Counted from the stretch's first letter, positions 35,679 to 45,129 are shown. The stretch: 64,000 nucleotides of DNA from JBCAWW01 sp039024315 (GCA_039024315.1 JBCCQN010000012.1:1-64000); one strand, 5' to 3'. Notes: generated by a model not told the origin, from the letters alone. Numbers and translations: made by a program.

Positions 35679-36122
35679 ATGAACGAATTTGAACTAATTA
35701 AAAACGGAGAAGGAGAGGATTATGATTACTCTCAAGATCACTGCTATGTAAAGCTTTCCTCCCATCATACCAATGGAGAACTGAGCATGGTAGAAGATAC
35801 CTTAAAACCCGGTTTTTACCTCGCAAGGCATCATCACAAAATCATGACTGAAATCTTCTATATCCTAGAAGGCGAAGTTGATCTAATTTTTGATGATCAA
35901 ACTATTACCGCTAAGCCCGGCGATACCATTACCGTACCCCCTCACGTTTGGCATGCAGCTAGCTGTAAAGAGGGAGGTAAAATGCTCACAATCTTTAAAA
36001 ACGGGCAATTTGATTTATATCTAGAACGCTTATCTAAACTCACAGATGCTGACTTTGCAGATGCAGAAAAAATGGCTAAGCTTTCAGCCGAATTCGACAT
36101 TTACGAAGCAGAAAAAGCATAG
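35679..36122 (+). CDS. Small cupin-domain protein
   Basis: 148 residues from ATG 35679. One cupin barrel with the two conserved motifs: G-x5-H-x-H-x-E-like (FYLARHHHKIMTEIFYILEGEVDL) and G-D-x-P-x-H-like (AKPGDTITVPPHVWHAA). The metal-binding histidines and glutamate are present. Such stand-alone cupins may be isomerases, oxygenases or sugar-binding proteins. It lies between a SusCD regulator and acnB and ends in its own terminator hairpin. Confidence 0.8.
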   Translation: MNEFELIKNGEGEDYDYSQDHCYVKLSSHHTNGELSMVEDTLKPGFYLARHHHKIMTEIFYILEGEVDLIFDDQTITAKPGDTITVPPHVWHAASCKEGGKMLTIFKNGQFDLYLERLSKLTDADFADAEKMAKLSAEFDIYEAEKA

Positions 36123-36155
36123 CGTTTAGCAGAAAAGAGGCGCTTCATGAGCAAA

Positions 36156-36198
36156 GGTCTCAGACTGAATAAATTATTCAATCTGAGACCTTCTTTTA
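36156..36198 (+). terminator. Terminator of the cupin gene
   Basis: GGTCTCAGACTGAATAA and its near-perfect complement (one mismatch) form a stem of about 16 pairs with a three-base loop, followed by TTCTTTTAT. As acnB is convergent here, it may act for both. Confidence 0.7.
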
Positions 36199-36240
36199 TC
36201 CTAGATATAGTCTTAATACCCAATCCTATCGTCTAAGTAC

Positions 36241-39045
36241 TTAATAAGAAAGGGTATGGCCACGCATAGGCTTAGTGGTCATCTTCTTGAGCGGAGGAGC
36301 AAATTGAGTCAACTTGATCCCTTTTACGGCTGCTTTGTATTCTTCAATCGTTGGAGTTCGACCTAGAATAGCAGAAAGGACTACTACCGGAGTAGAGGCG
36401 AGTAACGACTCTCCTTTTTTACGATCAGAATCTTTTACGACACGACCTTGAAACAGACGGGTAGAGGTAGCCATAACCGTATCGCCTTTTTCAGCCTTTT
36501 CTTGGTTACCCATACAGAGATTGCAACCTGGTCTCTCTAGGTATAGGATGTTATCATACTCGGTACGGGCCACGTTTTTAGGAGCAGCATCATCAAACTC
36601 AAAGCCCGAGTATTTTTGCAACATTTCCCAATCTCCTTCCTCTTTTAGCTCATCGATGATGTTGTAAGTAGGAGCAGTAACTACTAGCGGAGCATTAAAT
36701 TCAACCTTTCCATTTTGTTCTTCGAGGTTGCGGAGCATTTTAGAGACAATCTTAATATCTCCTTTATGCACCATACAAGAGCCGACAAAACCAAGATCTA
36801 CGTGTTTTTCTCCTTCGTAGAACGATAGTTCGCGGATGGTATCATGGGTGTATCTTTTAGATACATCCTCATTATTGACATCTGGGTCAGCGATCATCGG
36901 CTCGTCGATGATATTTAAGTCCACGACAAACTCTGCGTAGTACTTGGCATTTTCATCGGGTGCCAAGGGAGGTTTTTCGCCTGATCTAATCTCTTCGATC
37001 CGCTTATTTGCTTTATCGATCAGACCTTGAAGAACTTGTTTCTCATTGTCCATGCCTTTGTCGATCATAATCTGGATTCTTCCTTTGGCAATTTCCAATG
37101 ATTCGATCAGGGTATCGTCCTCAGAAATACAGATTGAGGCTTTGGCTTTCATCTCTGCGGTCCAGTCAGTAAAGGTAAAAGCTTGGTCAGAAGGCAGGGT
37201 ACCGATATGTACTTCAATAATTCTGCCTTGGAAAACATTTTCGCCACCAAACTTTTTGAGCATTTGAGACTGGGTAGCATGGACGACATCGCGAAAGTCC
37301 ATATGATCCTTCATTTCTCCTTTGAAGGTCACCTTGACTGATTCAGGTATAGGCATCGAGGCCTCACCTGTAGCCAATGCCAGCGCCACTGTACCGGAGT
37401 CGGCCCCAAAGGCAACCCCTTTGGACATCCGTGTGTGAGAGTCTCCCCCGATGATAATGGCCCAATCATCGACTGTAATATCGTTGAGTACTTTGTGGAT
37501 CACATCGGTCAATGGATGGTATTTATGCTCTGGATCACGGCCTGTAATGAGCCCGAAGTCATTCATAAACTTCATGAGCCTTGGGATATTTTCTTGAGAC
37601 TTTAAGTCCCAAACTGAGGCAGTATGGCAGCCAGATTGGTATCCACCATCGACAATAGGAGAAATCACCGTAGCAGCCATCATCTCAAGTTCCTGAGAAG
37701 TCATCAGACCTGTTGTGTCTTGAGAGCCGACGATATTTACCTCTACTCTGACATAAGAGCCAGCATGTAAAACGGCTCCAGAGGTACCTACTGCATTTTT
37801 GTTAAAAATCTTTTCTACGGCAGTGAGGCCTTGTGCTTCATGAGAGACCTCTTTGGAGGGGGCAAATACTGGAGGCACCTCAATCCCCAAGGTCTTGGCG
37901 GCAAAGGCCTGCAGTTTTTTACCGAAGACGATCGCGTAAGATCCTCCAGCTCGCATAAACTCCATCTTCTGCGGCGTAAATGCGCTAGATACATCAATGA
38001 GTTCTTCCTCTCCTTTATAAAGTTTCTTTGTCTTGGTATTAATCGTCAGTACCGTTCCGGTATCTATCGAATAGGCTTGTTCCAAAACAGCTTCTCCTTC
38101 TTCATCGACAATGACATTACCCTTTTCATCATACTTCTTGACCCAGTTTTTGAGGTCAAGGCCAATACCGCCCGTAACTCCTACAGTGGTAAGGAAGATG
38201 GGTGAAATACCATTGGTCCCTGCTACCACGGGAGCAATATTGATAAAAGGCACGTAAGGACTAGCAGGCTTCCCAATCCATAGCGCCACATTATTGACCC
38301 CTGACATCCGAGAAGAGCCTACCCCCATGGTGCCTTTTTCGGCAATAAGCATGACCCTTTTATCTGGATGAGCCGCTTGCAGCTCAAGCAGTTGGTTTTG
38401 TTGCTCTTTGTTGTGCTCAAACATACACTGACCATGCAGTTCGCGGTCTGAGCGTGAGTGGGCATCGCTACCAGGAGATAGCAAATCGGTAGAAATGTCT
38501 CCTATGCCAGCGACAAAAGTTACGAGCTCTATTTTTTCTGGTAGATCAGGCAGTTTAGTAAAAAATTCGGCTTGCGCGTAGCTTTCGATAATATCCCGCG
38601 CTATATCACTACCGTTTTTAAAGGCTTCTTCCAATCGCTCAGTATCTGCTTCGTATAAGAACACTTGGGTCTTTAGTACCTCGGCGGCTTTGGTTGCGAT
38701 AGCTAAATCTTCGCCCAAGGCTAAGTCTATCAAAACCTTCACTGAAGGTCCCCCTTTCATATGGGATAGCTGCTCGAAAGCAAATTCTACAGAGATTTCT
38801 GCTACCTTTGATTCTCCCAAAATGATTTCTTTTAAAAAGGCTGCTTTAACTCCGGCAGCACTAGTAGTCCCTGGCAAGACATTATAAATGAAAAAATGTA
38901 GAGAGTCTTTTCTATGTTCATGGCCCGTATCCTTGATTTGAGCGATGACTTCACTCAATAGCTCAGCACCGTCAATTGGTTTGGGATGTAGACCTTGTTT
39001 TTTTCTCTCTTCAATTTCCTTTAAGTATTCAATGTAATGGTTCAT
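36241..39045 (-). CDS. acnB: Aconitate hydratase B
   Basis: 934 residues, matching the AcnB length and order: an N-terminal HEAT-like domain (about 1-160), the swivel domain, then the three aconitase core domains. Iron-sulfur ligands are visible in GYQSGCHTASVWDL and RPGCNLCMGNQEKAEKGD (C-x2-C). IIGGDSHTRMSKGVAFGADSGTVALALATGEA is the substrate and cluster-lining segment. It converts citrate to isocitrate in the TCA cycle and often 2-methylaconitate in the methylcitrate cycle. It stands alone in its own transcription unit. Confidence 0.97.
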   Translation of the reverse strand: MNHYIEYLKEIEERKKQGLHPKPIDGAELLSEVIAQIKDTGHEHRKDSLHFFIYNVLPGTTSAAGVKAAFLKEIILGESKVAEISVEFAFEQLSHMKGGPSVKVLIDLALGEDLAIATKAAEVLKTQVFLYEADTERLEEAFKNGSDIARDIIESYAQAEFFTKLPDLPEKIELVTFVAGIGDISTDLLSPGSDAHSRSDRELHGQCMFEHNKEQQNQLLELQAAHPDKRVMLIAEKGTMGVGSSRMSGVNNVALWIGKPASPYVPFINIAPVVAGTNGISPIFLTTVGVTGGIGLDLKNWVKKYDEKGNVIVDEEGEAVLEQAYSIDTGTVLTINTKTKKLYKGEEELIDVSSAFTPQKMEFMRAGGSYAIVFGKKLQAFAAKTLGIEVPPVFAPSKEVSHEAQGLTAVEKIFNKNAVGTSGAVLHAGSYVRVEVNIVGSQDTTGLMTSQELEMMAATVISPIVDGGYQSGCHTASVWDLKSQENIPRLMKFMNDFGLITGRDPEHKYHPLTDVIHKVLNDITVDDWAIIIGGDSHTRMSKGVAFGADSGTVALALATGEASMPIPESVKVTFKGEMKDHMDFRDVVHATQSQMLKKFGGENVFQGRIIEVHIGTLPSDQAFTFTDWTAEMKAKASICISEDDTLIESLEIAKGRIQIMIDKGMDNEKQVLQGLIDKANKRIEEIRSGEKPPLAPDENAKYYAEFVVDLNIIDEPMIADPDVNNEDVSKRYTHDTIRELSFYEGEKHVDLGFVGSCMVHKGDIKIVSKMLRNLEEQNGKVEFNAPLVVTAPTYNIIDELKEEGDWEMLQKYSGFEFDDAAPKNVARTEYDNILYLERPGCNLCMGNQEKAEKGDTVMATSTRLFQGRVVKDSDRKKGESLLASTPVVVLSAILGRTPTIEEYKAAVKGIKLTQFAPPLKKMTTKPMRGHTLSY

Positions 39046-39402
39046 ATCTTATTAACTTTAACCAGCTTGCTTCGGCTATCTTATATAGCGGCAAAAATAT
39101 GCAATATTCTGAAATATTTTGAAGGATTGTTTCATCTCATTTCTAAGCAAGCTTAATGCCGCGAAATAGGTGAGAAGAAGGTAATAAAATCTCCTTGCAA
39201 ATATTCCCATCTTCACCAGTTTTGAGCCTCCAATCGATTTCTTTAATGCTATTTTAATGTTGGAACTTAAATTTGTCTTGGAGACTCAAACCTTCTATTT
39301 ATTGTACGATATTTTTCAGGCCGTGTTTAGCCTATAGCAACGCAACCTACAGGGCGCAGGCAAATGCTTACATCGACTTAACTTAATGTAGGCAGAATTT
39401 AT
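39046..39402. other. Upstream region of acnB
   Basis: 357 bases between two minus-strand genes. The acnB promoter lies at its left end (minus-7 box at 39092-39099); the remainder holds no ORF and no clear structure except an A/T-rich stretch. Confidence 0.45.
39092..39099 (-). promoter_or_regulatory. Probable minus-7 box of the acnB promoter
   Basis: On the minus strand, TATTTTTG matches TAnnTTTG exactly and lies 47 bases before the acnB start codon. The minus-33 position shows TTC rather than TTG. Confidence 0.5.
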
Positions 39403-41076
39403 TTAGTCGCCATTAAATCGTCTTTCATAGAGATAGTCGTCCATCCAGATTCTTAATTTACCAAAGACGGGTTTTTGCCGAATAAAATAATGCGAAGCGG
39501 TATTGTTAGGGAGGCGATAGGCTTGGTAGGATTTGAGGTATTGCTCTGGGCGCTCGAGATGATAGTAGAGCATATGTCCATAGGGAAAATTTTGGGTATC
39601 TCGCTGCATGTAAAGCGTGTCAAATTCAAGCCAAACGGTATCTTCGACTAATCTGATTTGAAAGAGGCTATCGGCGACAGGAATACTATCGGACAATAGG
39701 CGAGACATACTGGGTACTCCATAACCAAGATCATAATCATAATATGGATAAAAATGACCTGATTTTTCTAGGCGACTGATGAGTTCTGCGGGTTTTAGTT
39801 GGGGGTACTGCTGGCGCAGAACGCCTGCAATCCCCGCCACTAAGGGCGTAGAAAATGAAGTACCCACGCTTTCCCCATAAAGGTTTTTGTGCATCGCAGC
39901 GAGGACAAATGCAGGGGCGGCAAGATTGGGTTTGAGTTTGCGGCGGGAATTAGGGCCCTTAGATGCCATGGGTAGATGCAAGGGCACCATCGGATAGGTA
40001 CCTCCTACCGAAAGCACTTCTAAAGCATCGGCTGGGGCACCCATGATTCGCCAAGGTTTATCTCCTTCATTGCCCATAGCACAAACTACCAATACGCCTT
40101 TTTGGGCTGCGATTTGGGCCGCCTGTGTTACAGGGCTAGAGAGGCCATCCATTTCCCCTGGGGTGAGGTAGTTTTCCACATAAGTGATAGAAGAATTAAT
40201 GATTTCCGCTCCATTGGCCTCAGCCCACTCGGCGGCAGCTATCCATAAATCTTCATCATTCCCAAGGGCAAAAAACTGTTTGACAATCCTCGCCAATAAA
40301 TATTCTGCCTCGGTAGCAGCCCCCATCGGCCGATCTTCATAGTAACCGGCCATACAGCTCAAAACTTGTAAACCGTGGGAGGAATTGGCGTACACGTTTT
40401 GGCGATCTTTATAAAAATCGTAGGTACCCACTACCCTATTAGCCTGCATAAGCTTTTGCAGGGCGGGATGCTGATTGGCTCCTTTGAAGCCCGCGTCTAA
40501 AATGGCGATTCTTACCCCCTTGGCATTGAGCGCCAAGGCCGTCAAGGTATCTAGACCCATCAGCCCATGCGTAAGCGAAAGCAAAGTATCAAGGCGTGGA
40601 TTGATTTCACCCGCTTTAGAAACGGGGCTTTGGGTCAAGACAGCTTCGGAATGAAAAGCTTGGATGCGTTCGACGCAGTCGAGTTGAAAAACAGCATTGA
40701 TCTGCGCTGTATTTGCCCTAACACTCACCGCATTGAGCCATCGGGAGTGGATGCGAAGACTATCGACCCGTTTTGCTACTTGGTCGATATAAGGTTGATA
40801 CACTAAGCGATCATATTCATCAATTAGGGCTATGTTTTGCTGGCTGCGGCGTTTCGCCACGCGCGCGTTAAAATCCGCATAAGCCCCCAAAACGGGTCCT
40901 TTGTCCTTAAAAAATACGTAGTAGTGGGCCAGTCCCTCTGCTGCTGCACTAAGCTTAACCAACTGAGCGTTCTGCGCAGCAGTAGGTCTAAAAGAAGGGA
41001 TACCAATGAAATAAAGCATCAAAGCAAATCCATTCATAAATAGGAAGATCCCGATACGCTGCATACTTTTGGACAT
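39403..41076 (-). CDS. S8 (subtilisin-like) serine peptidase, exported
   Basis: I choose the start MSKSMQRIG at 41076 (557 residues), since the open frame to 41124 would overlap the divergent deaminase gene at 41110. An N-terminal membrane or signal segment (IGIFLFMNGFALMLYFIGIPSF) is followed by a proregion and the catalytic core. Asp is in IRIAILDAGFKG, His in NSSHGLQVLSCMAGY, Asn in GVLVVCAMGNEG, and Ser in GTSFSTPLVAGIAGVL. No T9SS sorting domain is present; about 80 residues of beta structure follow the core (from SIPVADSLFQIRLV). It is predicted to act in the periplasm. Confidence 0.88.
   Translation of the reverse strand: MSKSMQRIGIFLFMNGFALMLYFIGIPSFRPTAAQNAQLVKLSAAAEGLAHYYVFFKDKGPVLGAYADFNARVAKRRSQQNIALIDEYDRLVYQPYIDQVAKRVDSLRIHSRWLNAVSVRANTAQINAVFQLDCVERIQAFHSEAVLTQSPVSKAGEINPRLDTLLSLTHGLMGLDTLTALALNAKGVRIAILDAGFKGANQHPALQKLMQANRVVGTYDFYKDRQNVYANSSHGLQVLSCMAGYYEDRPMGAATEAEYLLARIVKQFFALGNDEDLWIAAAEWAEANGAEIINSSITYVENYLTPGEMDGLSSPVTQAAQIAAQKGVLVVCAMGNEGDKPWRIMGAPADALEVLSVGGTYPMVPLHLPMASKGPNSRRKLKPNLAAPAFVLAAMHKNLYGESVGTSFSTPLVAGIAGVLRQQYPQLKPAELISRLEKSGHFYPYYDYDLGYGVPSMSRLLSDSIPVADSLFQIRLVEDTVWLEFDTLYMQRDTQNFPYGHMLYYHLERPEQYLKSYQAYRLPNNTASHYFIRQKPVFGKLRIWMDDYLYERRFNGD
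39808..39824 (+). repeat. Dispersed hairpin motif, variant with four-base loop
   Basis: CTGC-TGGC-GCAG followed by AACGCC, inside the S8 gene (encodes GVLRQQYP, a conserved subtilisin segment). The longer loop makes this copy less certain. Confidence 0.35.
40665..40681 (-). repeat. Dispersed hairpin motif inside the S8 peptidase gene
   Basis: Minus-strand reading CGAC-TGC-GTCG-AACGC; encodes LDCVERIQ. The stem is unique in the window. Confidence 0.6.
40966..40982 (-). repeat. Dispersed hairpin motif after the signal segment of the S8 gene
   Basis: Minus-strand reading CTGC-TGC-GCAG-AACGCT; encodes TAAQNAQ just after the exported segment, the same reading frame and place as in the STN genes. 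Confidence 0.7.
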
Positions 41077-41109
41077 AGACATAAGTTTTATAACGAATAA
41101 GGAGCGGCG

Positions 41110-41586
41110 ATGGACCAAAAACAAGTCAATTTTATGAGGGAGGCGATCAGGCTTGCTTGTGAAAATGTGCGTTCTGGTCTGGGGGGACCATTTGCTGCTT
41201 TAGTGGTCAAAGATGGGAAAATCATCGCTACGGGAGTCAATCGAGTTACAAGGGATCTCGACCCTACTGCTCATGCAGAAGTCAACGCCATCAGAAATGC
41301 ATGTAAAGTCTTGGGGAGCTTTCAATTAGAAGGCTGTGAAATTTATACCACTTGTGAGCCTTGTCCAATGTGTTTAGGAGCGATCTATTGGGCTCGCCCA
41401 CAAAAAGTCTATTATGCCAATACGCAGACTGATGCGGCGGGCATTGGCTTCGATGATAGCTTTATTTACAAAGAAATCGAGATCGAAGCCCGAAATAGAG
41501 CGATTCCCATGGAGCCATTGCTTAGGGAGGAAGGATTAGAGATTTTTAAACTTTGGGAAGAGGCCGAGGGAAAAACCAAATATTGA
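41110..41586 (+). CDS. Guanine deaminase (cytidine/deoxycytidylate deaminase superfamily)
   Basis: 158 residues. Zinc ligands are H55 in HAEVNAIR (with catalytic E57) and C85/C88 in TCEPCPMCLGAIYWARP. The stretch DAAGIGFDDSFIYKEI and the C-terminus match GuaD-type guanine deaminases rather than the tRNA adenosine deaminase TadA. It deaminates guanine to xanthine for purine salvage or catabolism. It is divergent from the S8 peptidase gene, with the two starts only about 33 bases apart. Confidence 0.88.
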   Translation: MDQKQVNFMREAIRLACENVRSGLGGPFAALVVKDGKIIATGVNRVTRDLDPTAHAEVNAIRNACKVLGSFQLEGCEIYTTCEPCPMCLGAIYWARPQKVYYANTQTDAAGIGFDDSFIYKEIEIEARNRAIPMEPLLREEGLEIFKLWEEAEGKTKY

Positions 41587-41791
41587 AGGCTGCAAATAAG
41601 CCAGCAAAATTTTCATCTTGTGGGTTATTGATCTTCTCTGTACTGAATACTTTTTCCTCTGTACTTAAAAGTAGCTTAAGCATGAATCATGCACTGATTT
41701 TGGGCTTTGAAGAGTGCTGTAATAATTGCGATCTTGACTGACGAGCAACTCATGGCTCGAGCATATACCAGAATTAACCGCACCTTTTTAC

Positions 41792-42919
41792 ATGAAACAC
41801 CTTCTTACTTTGACCTTCGGTCTAACGCTTAGCATTATCTGCTACGGACAGCAACCCATAGGATCTAAGACGATCACTACTGGGGTCCCATTTTTAAATA
41901 TTCATAATGATCCTGCTGGGGCAGGTATGGGCGAGTTGGGAGTAGTAGCGGCGCCTGATTATTATGGCACGGCAAATCAAATGAACCCCGCTTTATTGGC
42001 ACGAGGGAGAACACTCATTGGTGGTAATGTAGCCTATTCGCCTTGGTTAAGAGCTTTGGGGATAGGCGATATTCATCTCACCGATGTAAATTTTTATGCT
42101 GATTTAGATCGTATCGGCATCGGCATAAATGCCCGACGGTTTGATCTCGGACAATTACAACTAACTGGTGGTTTAGGACAGCCCATCGGTACTGCAAATC
42201 CGGTGGAGCAACAAATCAGTACCAGCGTTGCTTTACGGATCACCGACAATCTATCTGCAGGCGTCGGTTTGCAGTATTTTGAATCTGATCTCTCAATCAG
42301 AATGGTCAATCCCAGCATCCAACAAAAGGTACGGTCGATCGCTACCAATATGGGGCTTTACTACCAAGATTATTTCACTTTGGCAGAGGGAATTCGCCTG
42401 CGCTCAAGTTGGGGAGTATCGATTCTGGATTTAGGTCCCAAAATTACTTATACCACTACCGCTGCGGCCAGAGACTTTATCCCAATCAATCTTGCCTTTG
42501 GGGTCATGGAGGGAGTTGAGTACGATATTGATGATCAATTTGCTATTGGGCTAGATTTTGGTTTTCAAGGACAAAAGCTTATGGTGCCTAGTGAAGGCGG
42601 ACGTAGCGATTTACCTTTGCTAAGTGGGATGTTTGGCTCCTTCACGGACGCGCCCTTTGCAGAGGAAATTAGGTCTATCAATTGGCAATTAGGGACAGAA
42701 GCCCGCCTCACTGGGCCTTCTCAGTTGCTAGCGGCTTTGCGAGGAGGGGTGTTTATTGAAACCCCAGAATTTGGCAATCGTAATTTTGCGACTTTAGGCG
42801 GTAGCCTTGGTATCATGGGATTGCGTCTGGATATGGCTTATATCTGGGCCGGTCGCCAACCCCATCCGCTGCAAAATACCTTGCGAATGTCTTTTGGCTA
42901 TACCTTTGTCTTAGACTAA
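41792..42919 (+). CDS. PorV (LptO)-family type IX secretion outer-membrane protein
   Basis: 375 residues, near the usual length. A signal peptide ends CYGQQ. The mature start reads TITTGVPFLNIHNDPAGAGMGELGVVAAPDYYGTANQMNPALL and SYSPWLR-like SPWLRALGIGDIHLTDV, the hallmark of the PorV/FadL-like T9SS barrel family. The rest is a 14-strand barrel ending LRMSFGYTFVLD. PorV shuttles T9SS cargo to the attachment complex at the outer membrane. Its presence agrees with the four T9SS cargo proteins in this window. PorQ or another FadL-type paralogue is the alternative. Confidence 0.8.
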   Translation: MKHLLTLTFGLTLSIICYGQQPIGSKTITTGVPFLNIHNDPAGAGMGELGVVAAPDYYGTANQMNPALLARGRTLIGGNVAYSPWLRALGIGDIHLTDVNFYADLDRIGIGINARRFDLGQLQLTGGLGQPIGTANPVEQQISTSVALRITDNLSAGVGLQYFESDLSIRMVNPSIQQKVRSIATNMGLYYQDYFTLAEGIRLRSSWGVSILDLGPKITYTTTAAARDFIPINLAFGVMEGVEYDIDDQFAIGLDFGFQGQKLMVPSEGGRSDLPLLSGMFGSFTDAPFAEEIRSINWQLGTEARLTGPSQLLAALRGGVFIETPEFGNRNFATLGGSLGIMGLRLDMAYIWAGRQPHPLQNTLRMSFGYTFVLD

Positions 42920-42938
42920 TTCTTAGAAATAATATTAT

Positions 42939-42982
42939 CTGCCTTCCTAGGATACGTCTTCCCTAGGAAGGCAGCTTTGTTT
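42939..42982 (+). terminator. Terminator of the PorV gene
   Basis: CTGCCTTCCTAGG (42939-42951) and CCTAGGAAGGCAG (42962-42974) form a perfect 13-bp stem with a ten-base loop, followed by CTTTGTTTG. Confidence 0.75.
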
Positions 42983-43028
42983 GTGAAAGGTAGAGAAAGA
43001 CCTTAAGTTGTAGGAAACTACTACTATT

Positions 43029-43595
43029 ATGGGCAAGTCTTTACGCAATTTATTGCTGCTGGGAATTCTGGCAGAAGGGCTGATTTTTTTGATTTGTTAT
43101 CTTGTGCATCCTGAAATCAATGAGGTTTTTAGACATGCGGCACGTTACTCTGGTCGTCTTTCAGCCCTGGTTTTTATTGGTAGTTTTTATGTCTTTGCGA
43201 GTTCCTACCCTAAAGTACTCAGGGAAAACCCTCTCCTAATTAATTTATTGACAGTATTCGCAGTCTTACACCTAATCCACTTCGGATTTTTAGCAAGTAA
43301 TGTTTATTTAAATGAGATCCCGCTAGTGCCCGTAAAATTAACAGGAGGCGCCTTGGCCTACTTAATGATCGTGGTAGCACCTTTCGTTTTACATCGACTC
43401 AAACTAGGCTTCCAGTTGGTATATTTTTATTATGTGAGTATCGTAATGATCATTACCTATTTAGCTAGAATAAGAGGAGATTTTGAAGGCGCGGAGCCTT
43501 TTTGGTTCCATTATCTAGCTATGGGTGCTTTGATAATGGGTTGCATTGCTTTTGGGACGATGATTTATCGTTCTACGAGGAGAGTAACGGCTTAG
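43029..43595 (+). CDS. Small polytopic membrane protein
   Basis: 188 residues with five or six hydrophobic helices (about 7-27, 41-58, 69-90, 104-122, 129-148 and 161-180). Two histidines fall in helices (HLIHFGFL and VLHRLKL), which would suit haem ligation as in ferric-reductase-like membrane proteins, but I cannot name the family with confidence. It is a single gene between PorV and the conflict-like operon. Confidence 0.6.
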   Translation: MGKSLRNLLLLGILAEGLIFLICYLVHPEINEVFRHAARYSGRLSALVFIGSFYVFASSYPKVLRENPLLINLLTVFAVLHLIHFGFLASNVYLNEIPLVPVKLTGGALAYLMIVVAPFVLHRLKLGFQLVYFYYVSIVMIITYLARIRGDFEGAEPFWFHYLAMGALIMGCIAFGTMIYRSTRRVTA

Positions 43596-43600
43596 GAGGG

Positions 43601-43620
43601 CTGCTGCGCAGAACGCTTAT
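43601..43620 (+). repeat. Dispersed hairpin motif (intergenic)
   Basis: CTGC-TGC-GCAG followed by AACGCTTAT, six bases after a stop codon. Identical over the whole motif to the copy at 58587. Confidence 0.8.
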
Positions 43621-43777
43621 TTTCAGCAGCAAAGGATTTTTTACCAAAAGCATTCATTTTGAGAAAGCCGTTTAAGGCGAGGGAAACCTACTAGCTGAAA
43701 ATCTGTAGACATGATCTGGGTCTAAGGAGTCATCTCACCTTAAGGGAGTTCGAACTAAAACCCACTGCGGGTAAGAA

Positions 43778-43796
43778 TAAGCGTTCTGCAGAGCAG
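43778..43796 (-). repeat. Dispersed hairpin motif (intergenic)
   Basis: Plus-strand reading TAAGCGTT-CTGC-AGA-GCAG. Perfect stem, less common loop. Confidence 0.75.
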
Positions 43797-43897
43797 AAAA
43801 TCACCATAAAGGCGCCTAGCTTGACCCCTAGATGAAATCTTTGGGGAGAAAAATCAAAAAGAGCCTGTATCTAAAGTATTGGTGTTCGTAGATCGAG

Positions 43898-44557
43898 TTA
43901 AGCCTTTAAATTAATCCCCAAAATATTGAAAGAATAGGGTTCAAATTTCTCAGACTCGATCAAATCAATGACCAAAATTTCTTTAGGGATAGGAGGAAAG
44001 ATCAGTTGAAAGGCAATCTGCTTTCCTTGTTGGTAGGAACGTCGGTCAGGTGAAAAAGAGACGTTAAAGAGTTCAATTAACGGGAATTTCCTCCCCCCCT
44101 GAACATCTCTTAGGTAGGTTTGGCGGTTGATATTGGGACCATTATGAGGCGGTGGGGTATCAATTTCATAAATGCAGCCGATGAGGGTCTCATTGGGATA
44201 TAGGCCTATATCGGCAAGGTTTAAGCGTGGATCCCAGATCTTGTTGTAGGCAGGCTGGTTAATAAATAATGGCGGATCTTGGTTTTTATACTGCTCTGAA
44301 GTCGGTGGGAGATTTCTGATAGAATGAATCAAGGCGATGATCAATTGGTTTTCGCCTACGCTAAAGTCCTCATTAGATTTTAGGCCTTTGGTTTTATCCT
44401 CTTTTATGCGGCTAAACCTTGCTTTTAACTGGATCATCTCATCTAGACGGTCATGATCTTGGGATTTTTTTAGGTGTTGAATAATCTCATGGATTACTTG
44501 CTCATATTTAATTTCAGAAATTAGCTTTAACCAATGATCAATGATTTGAGGATCCAT
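43898..44557 (-). CDS. EAD11-like adaptor protein with C-terminal beta domain
   Basis: 219 residues. Residues 5-85 are helical and follow the pattern of effector-associated domain 11 (EAD11): LISEIKYEQVIHEIIQHL, then MIQLKARFSRIKEDKTKGL, then ED-x-GENQLIIALIHSIRN. EADs are death-like adaptor domains that join sensors to effectors such as CHAT peptidases in bacterial conflict systems. The C-terminal part (about 100-219; PLIELFNVSFSPDRRSYQQG, IAFQLIFPPIPKEI, VIDLIE, FNILGINL) looks like a beta-sandwich often found in such neighbourhoods. It is the last gene of a four-gene operon with a CHAT-like peptidase. Family assignment is by eye. Confidence 0.65.
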   Translation of the reverse strand: MDPQIIDHWLKLISEIKYEQVIHEIIQHLKKSQDHDRLDEMIQLKARFSRIKEDKTKGLKSNEDFSVGENQLIIALIHSIRNLPPTSEQYKNQDPPLFINQPAYNKIWDPRLNLADIGLYPNETLIGCIYEIDTPPPHNGPNINRQTYLRDVQGGRKFPLIELFNVSFSPDRRSYQQGKQIAFQLIFPPIPKEILVIDLIESEKFEPYSFNILGINLKA

Positions 44558-44559
44558 GC

Positions 44560-45129
44560 TTATAGTAAGTTGTGGTAGTCTTGATCTGAAAGAAAAAGCT
44601 CATGCTGTTGCTGCATTTCAAACAACAGAACAAGTTTCTTGAGCCTTAGCCTTTCCTCTTCATACCCTAAAGACTTTTCTCGCGCCCTGCCAATCTTAAC
44701 AAATAGTAGGCTGAGCAAAAAGGCTAATGCTACGCTGATGATCCCAATGACCACAAGCAAGGCTCTTGGCATCAAGCTCATACTAATGATAGCGTTGAGC
44801 AAAATAAGTGTCAAAATGATAGCCGTAACAAGGCCTATGCCAAAAAGGTAGTTTGTCCAGCGATTTACGTTTTGCTGTTCTGTTTTCAAAAGAGCATTAA
44901 GGTCTGATTCCATTGACTGGGTCAGTTTTGTTACCTCATGCGAATTATTGGCTTGGCTTTTTACTCCTTGCACGAGGATGGACCGTGGATCTCCGCCCAT
45001 AGCTGAAGGAGGTAATTGGTATAAGCCATTATTTTGTAGGTGTCCACGAAGCTTGTGCAGCCATTTTGCATCTTCTACAGTTTGCCTTAAATAGGTTTTT
45101 AGCAATATGGATTGATCTCTATTATTCAT
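44560..45129 (-). CDS. Two-helix membrane protein of the CHAT/EAD operon
   Basis: 189 residues with no recognised family. A helical, Q- and L-rich N-terminal part (about 1-90; includes KLRGHLQNNGLYQLPPS), two membrane helices (about 92-112, FGIGLVTAIILTLILLNAII, and 119-143, PRALLVVIGIISVALAFLLSLLF), then a charged coiled-coil-like tail (GRAREKSLGYEEERLRLKKL). The start overlaps the CHAT-like gene by eight bases and the next gene begins two bases after its stop, so translation is coupled. It may be the membrane partner or pore-like effector of the system. Confidence 0.65.
   Translation of the reverse strand: MNNRDQSILLKTYLRQTVEDAKWLHKLRGHLQNNGLYQLPPSAMGGDPRSILVQGVKSQANNSHEVTKLTQSMESDLNALLKTEQQNVNRWTNYLFGIGLVTAIILTLILLNAIISMSLMPRALLVVIGIISVALAFLLSLLFVKIGRAREKSLGYEEERLRLKKLVLLFEMQQQHELFLSDQDYHNLL

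Larger units (their letters stand above)
43596..43897. other. Intergenic region with two opposed hairpin motifs
   Basis: 302 bases between convergent genes. Dispersed hairpin motifs lie at both sides (43601-43620 and 43778-43796) in opposite orientation. No intrinsic terminator with a clear T run was found for either gene. Confidence 0.45.

Noticed and set aside
38735..38760. Palindrome ACCTTC-ACT-GAAGGT inside acnB
   Set aside because: It lacks the AACGCTTA anchor and lies in coding sequence with ordinary codons; taken as chance.
41553..41741. Short open frame after the guanine deaminase gene
   Set aside because: It begins inside the deaminase gene, has no recognisable pattern, and its end is cysteine-rich without a motif; more likely a chance frame in the promoter region of PorV.
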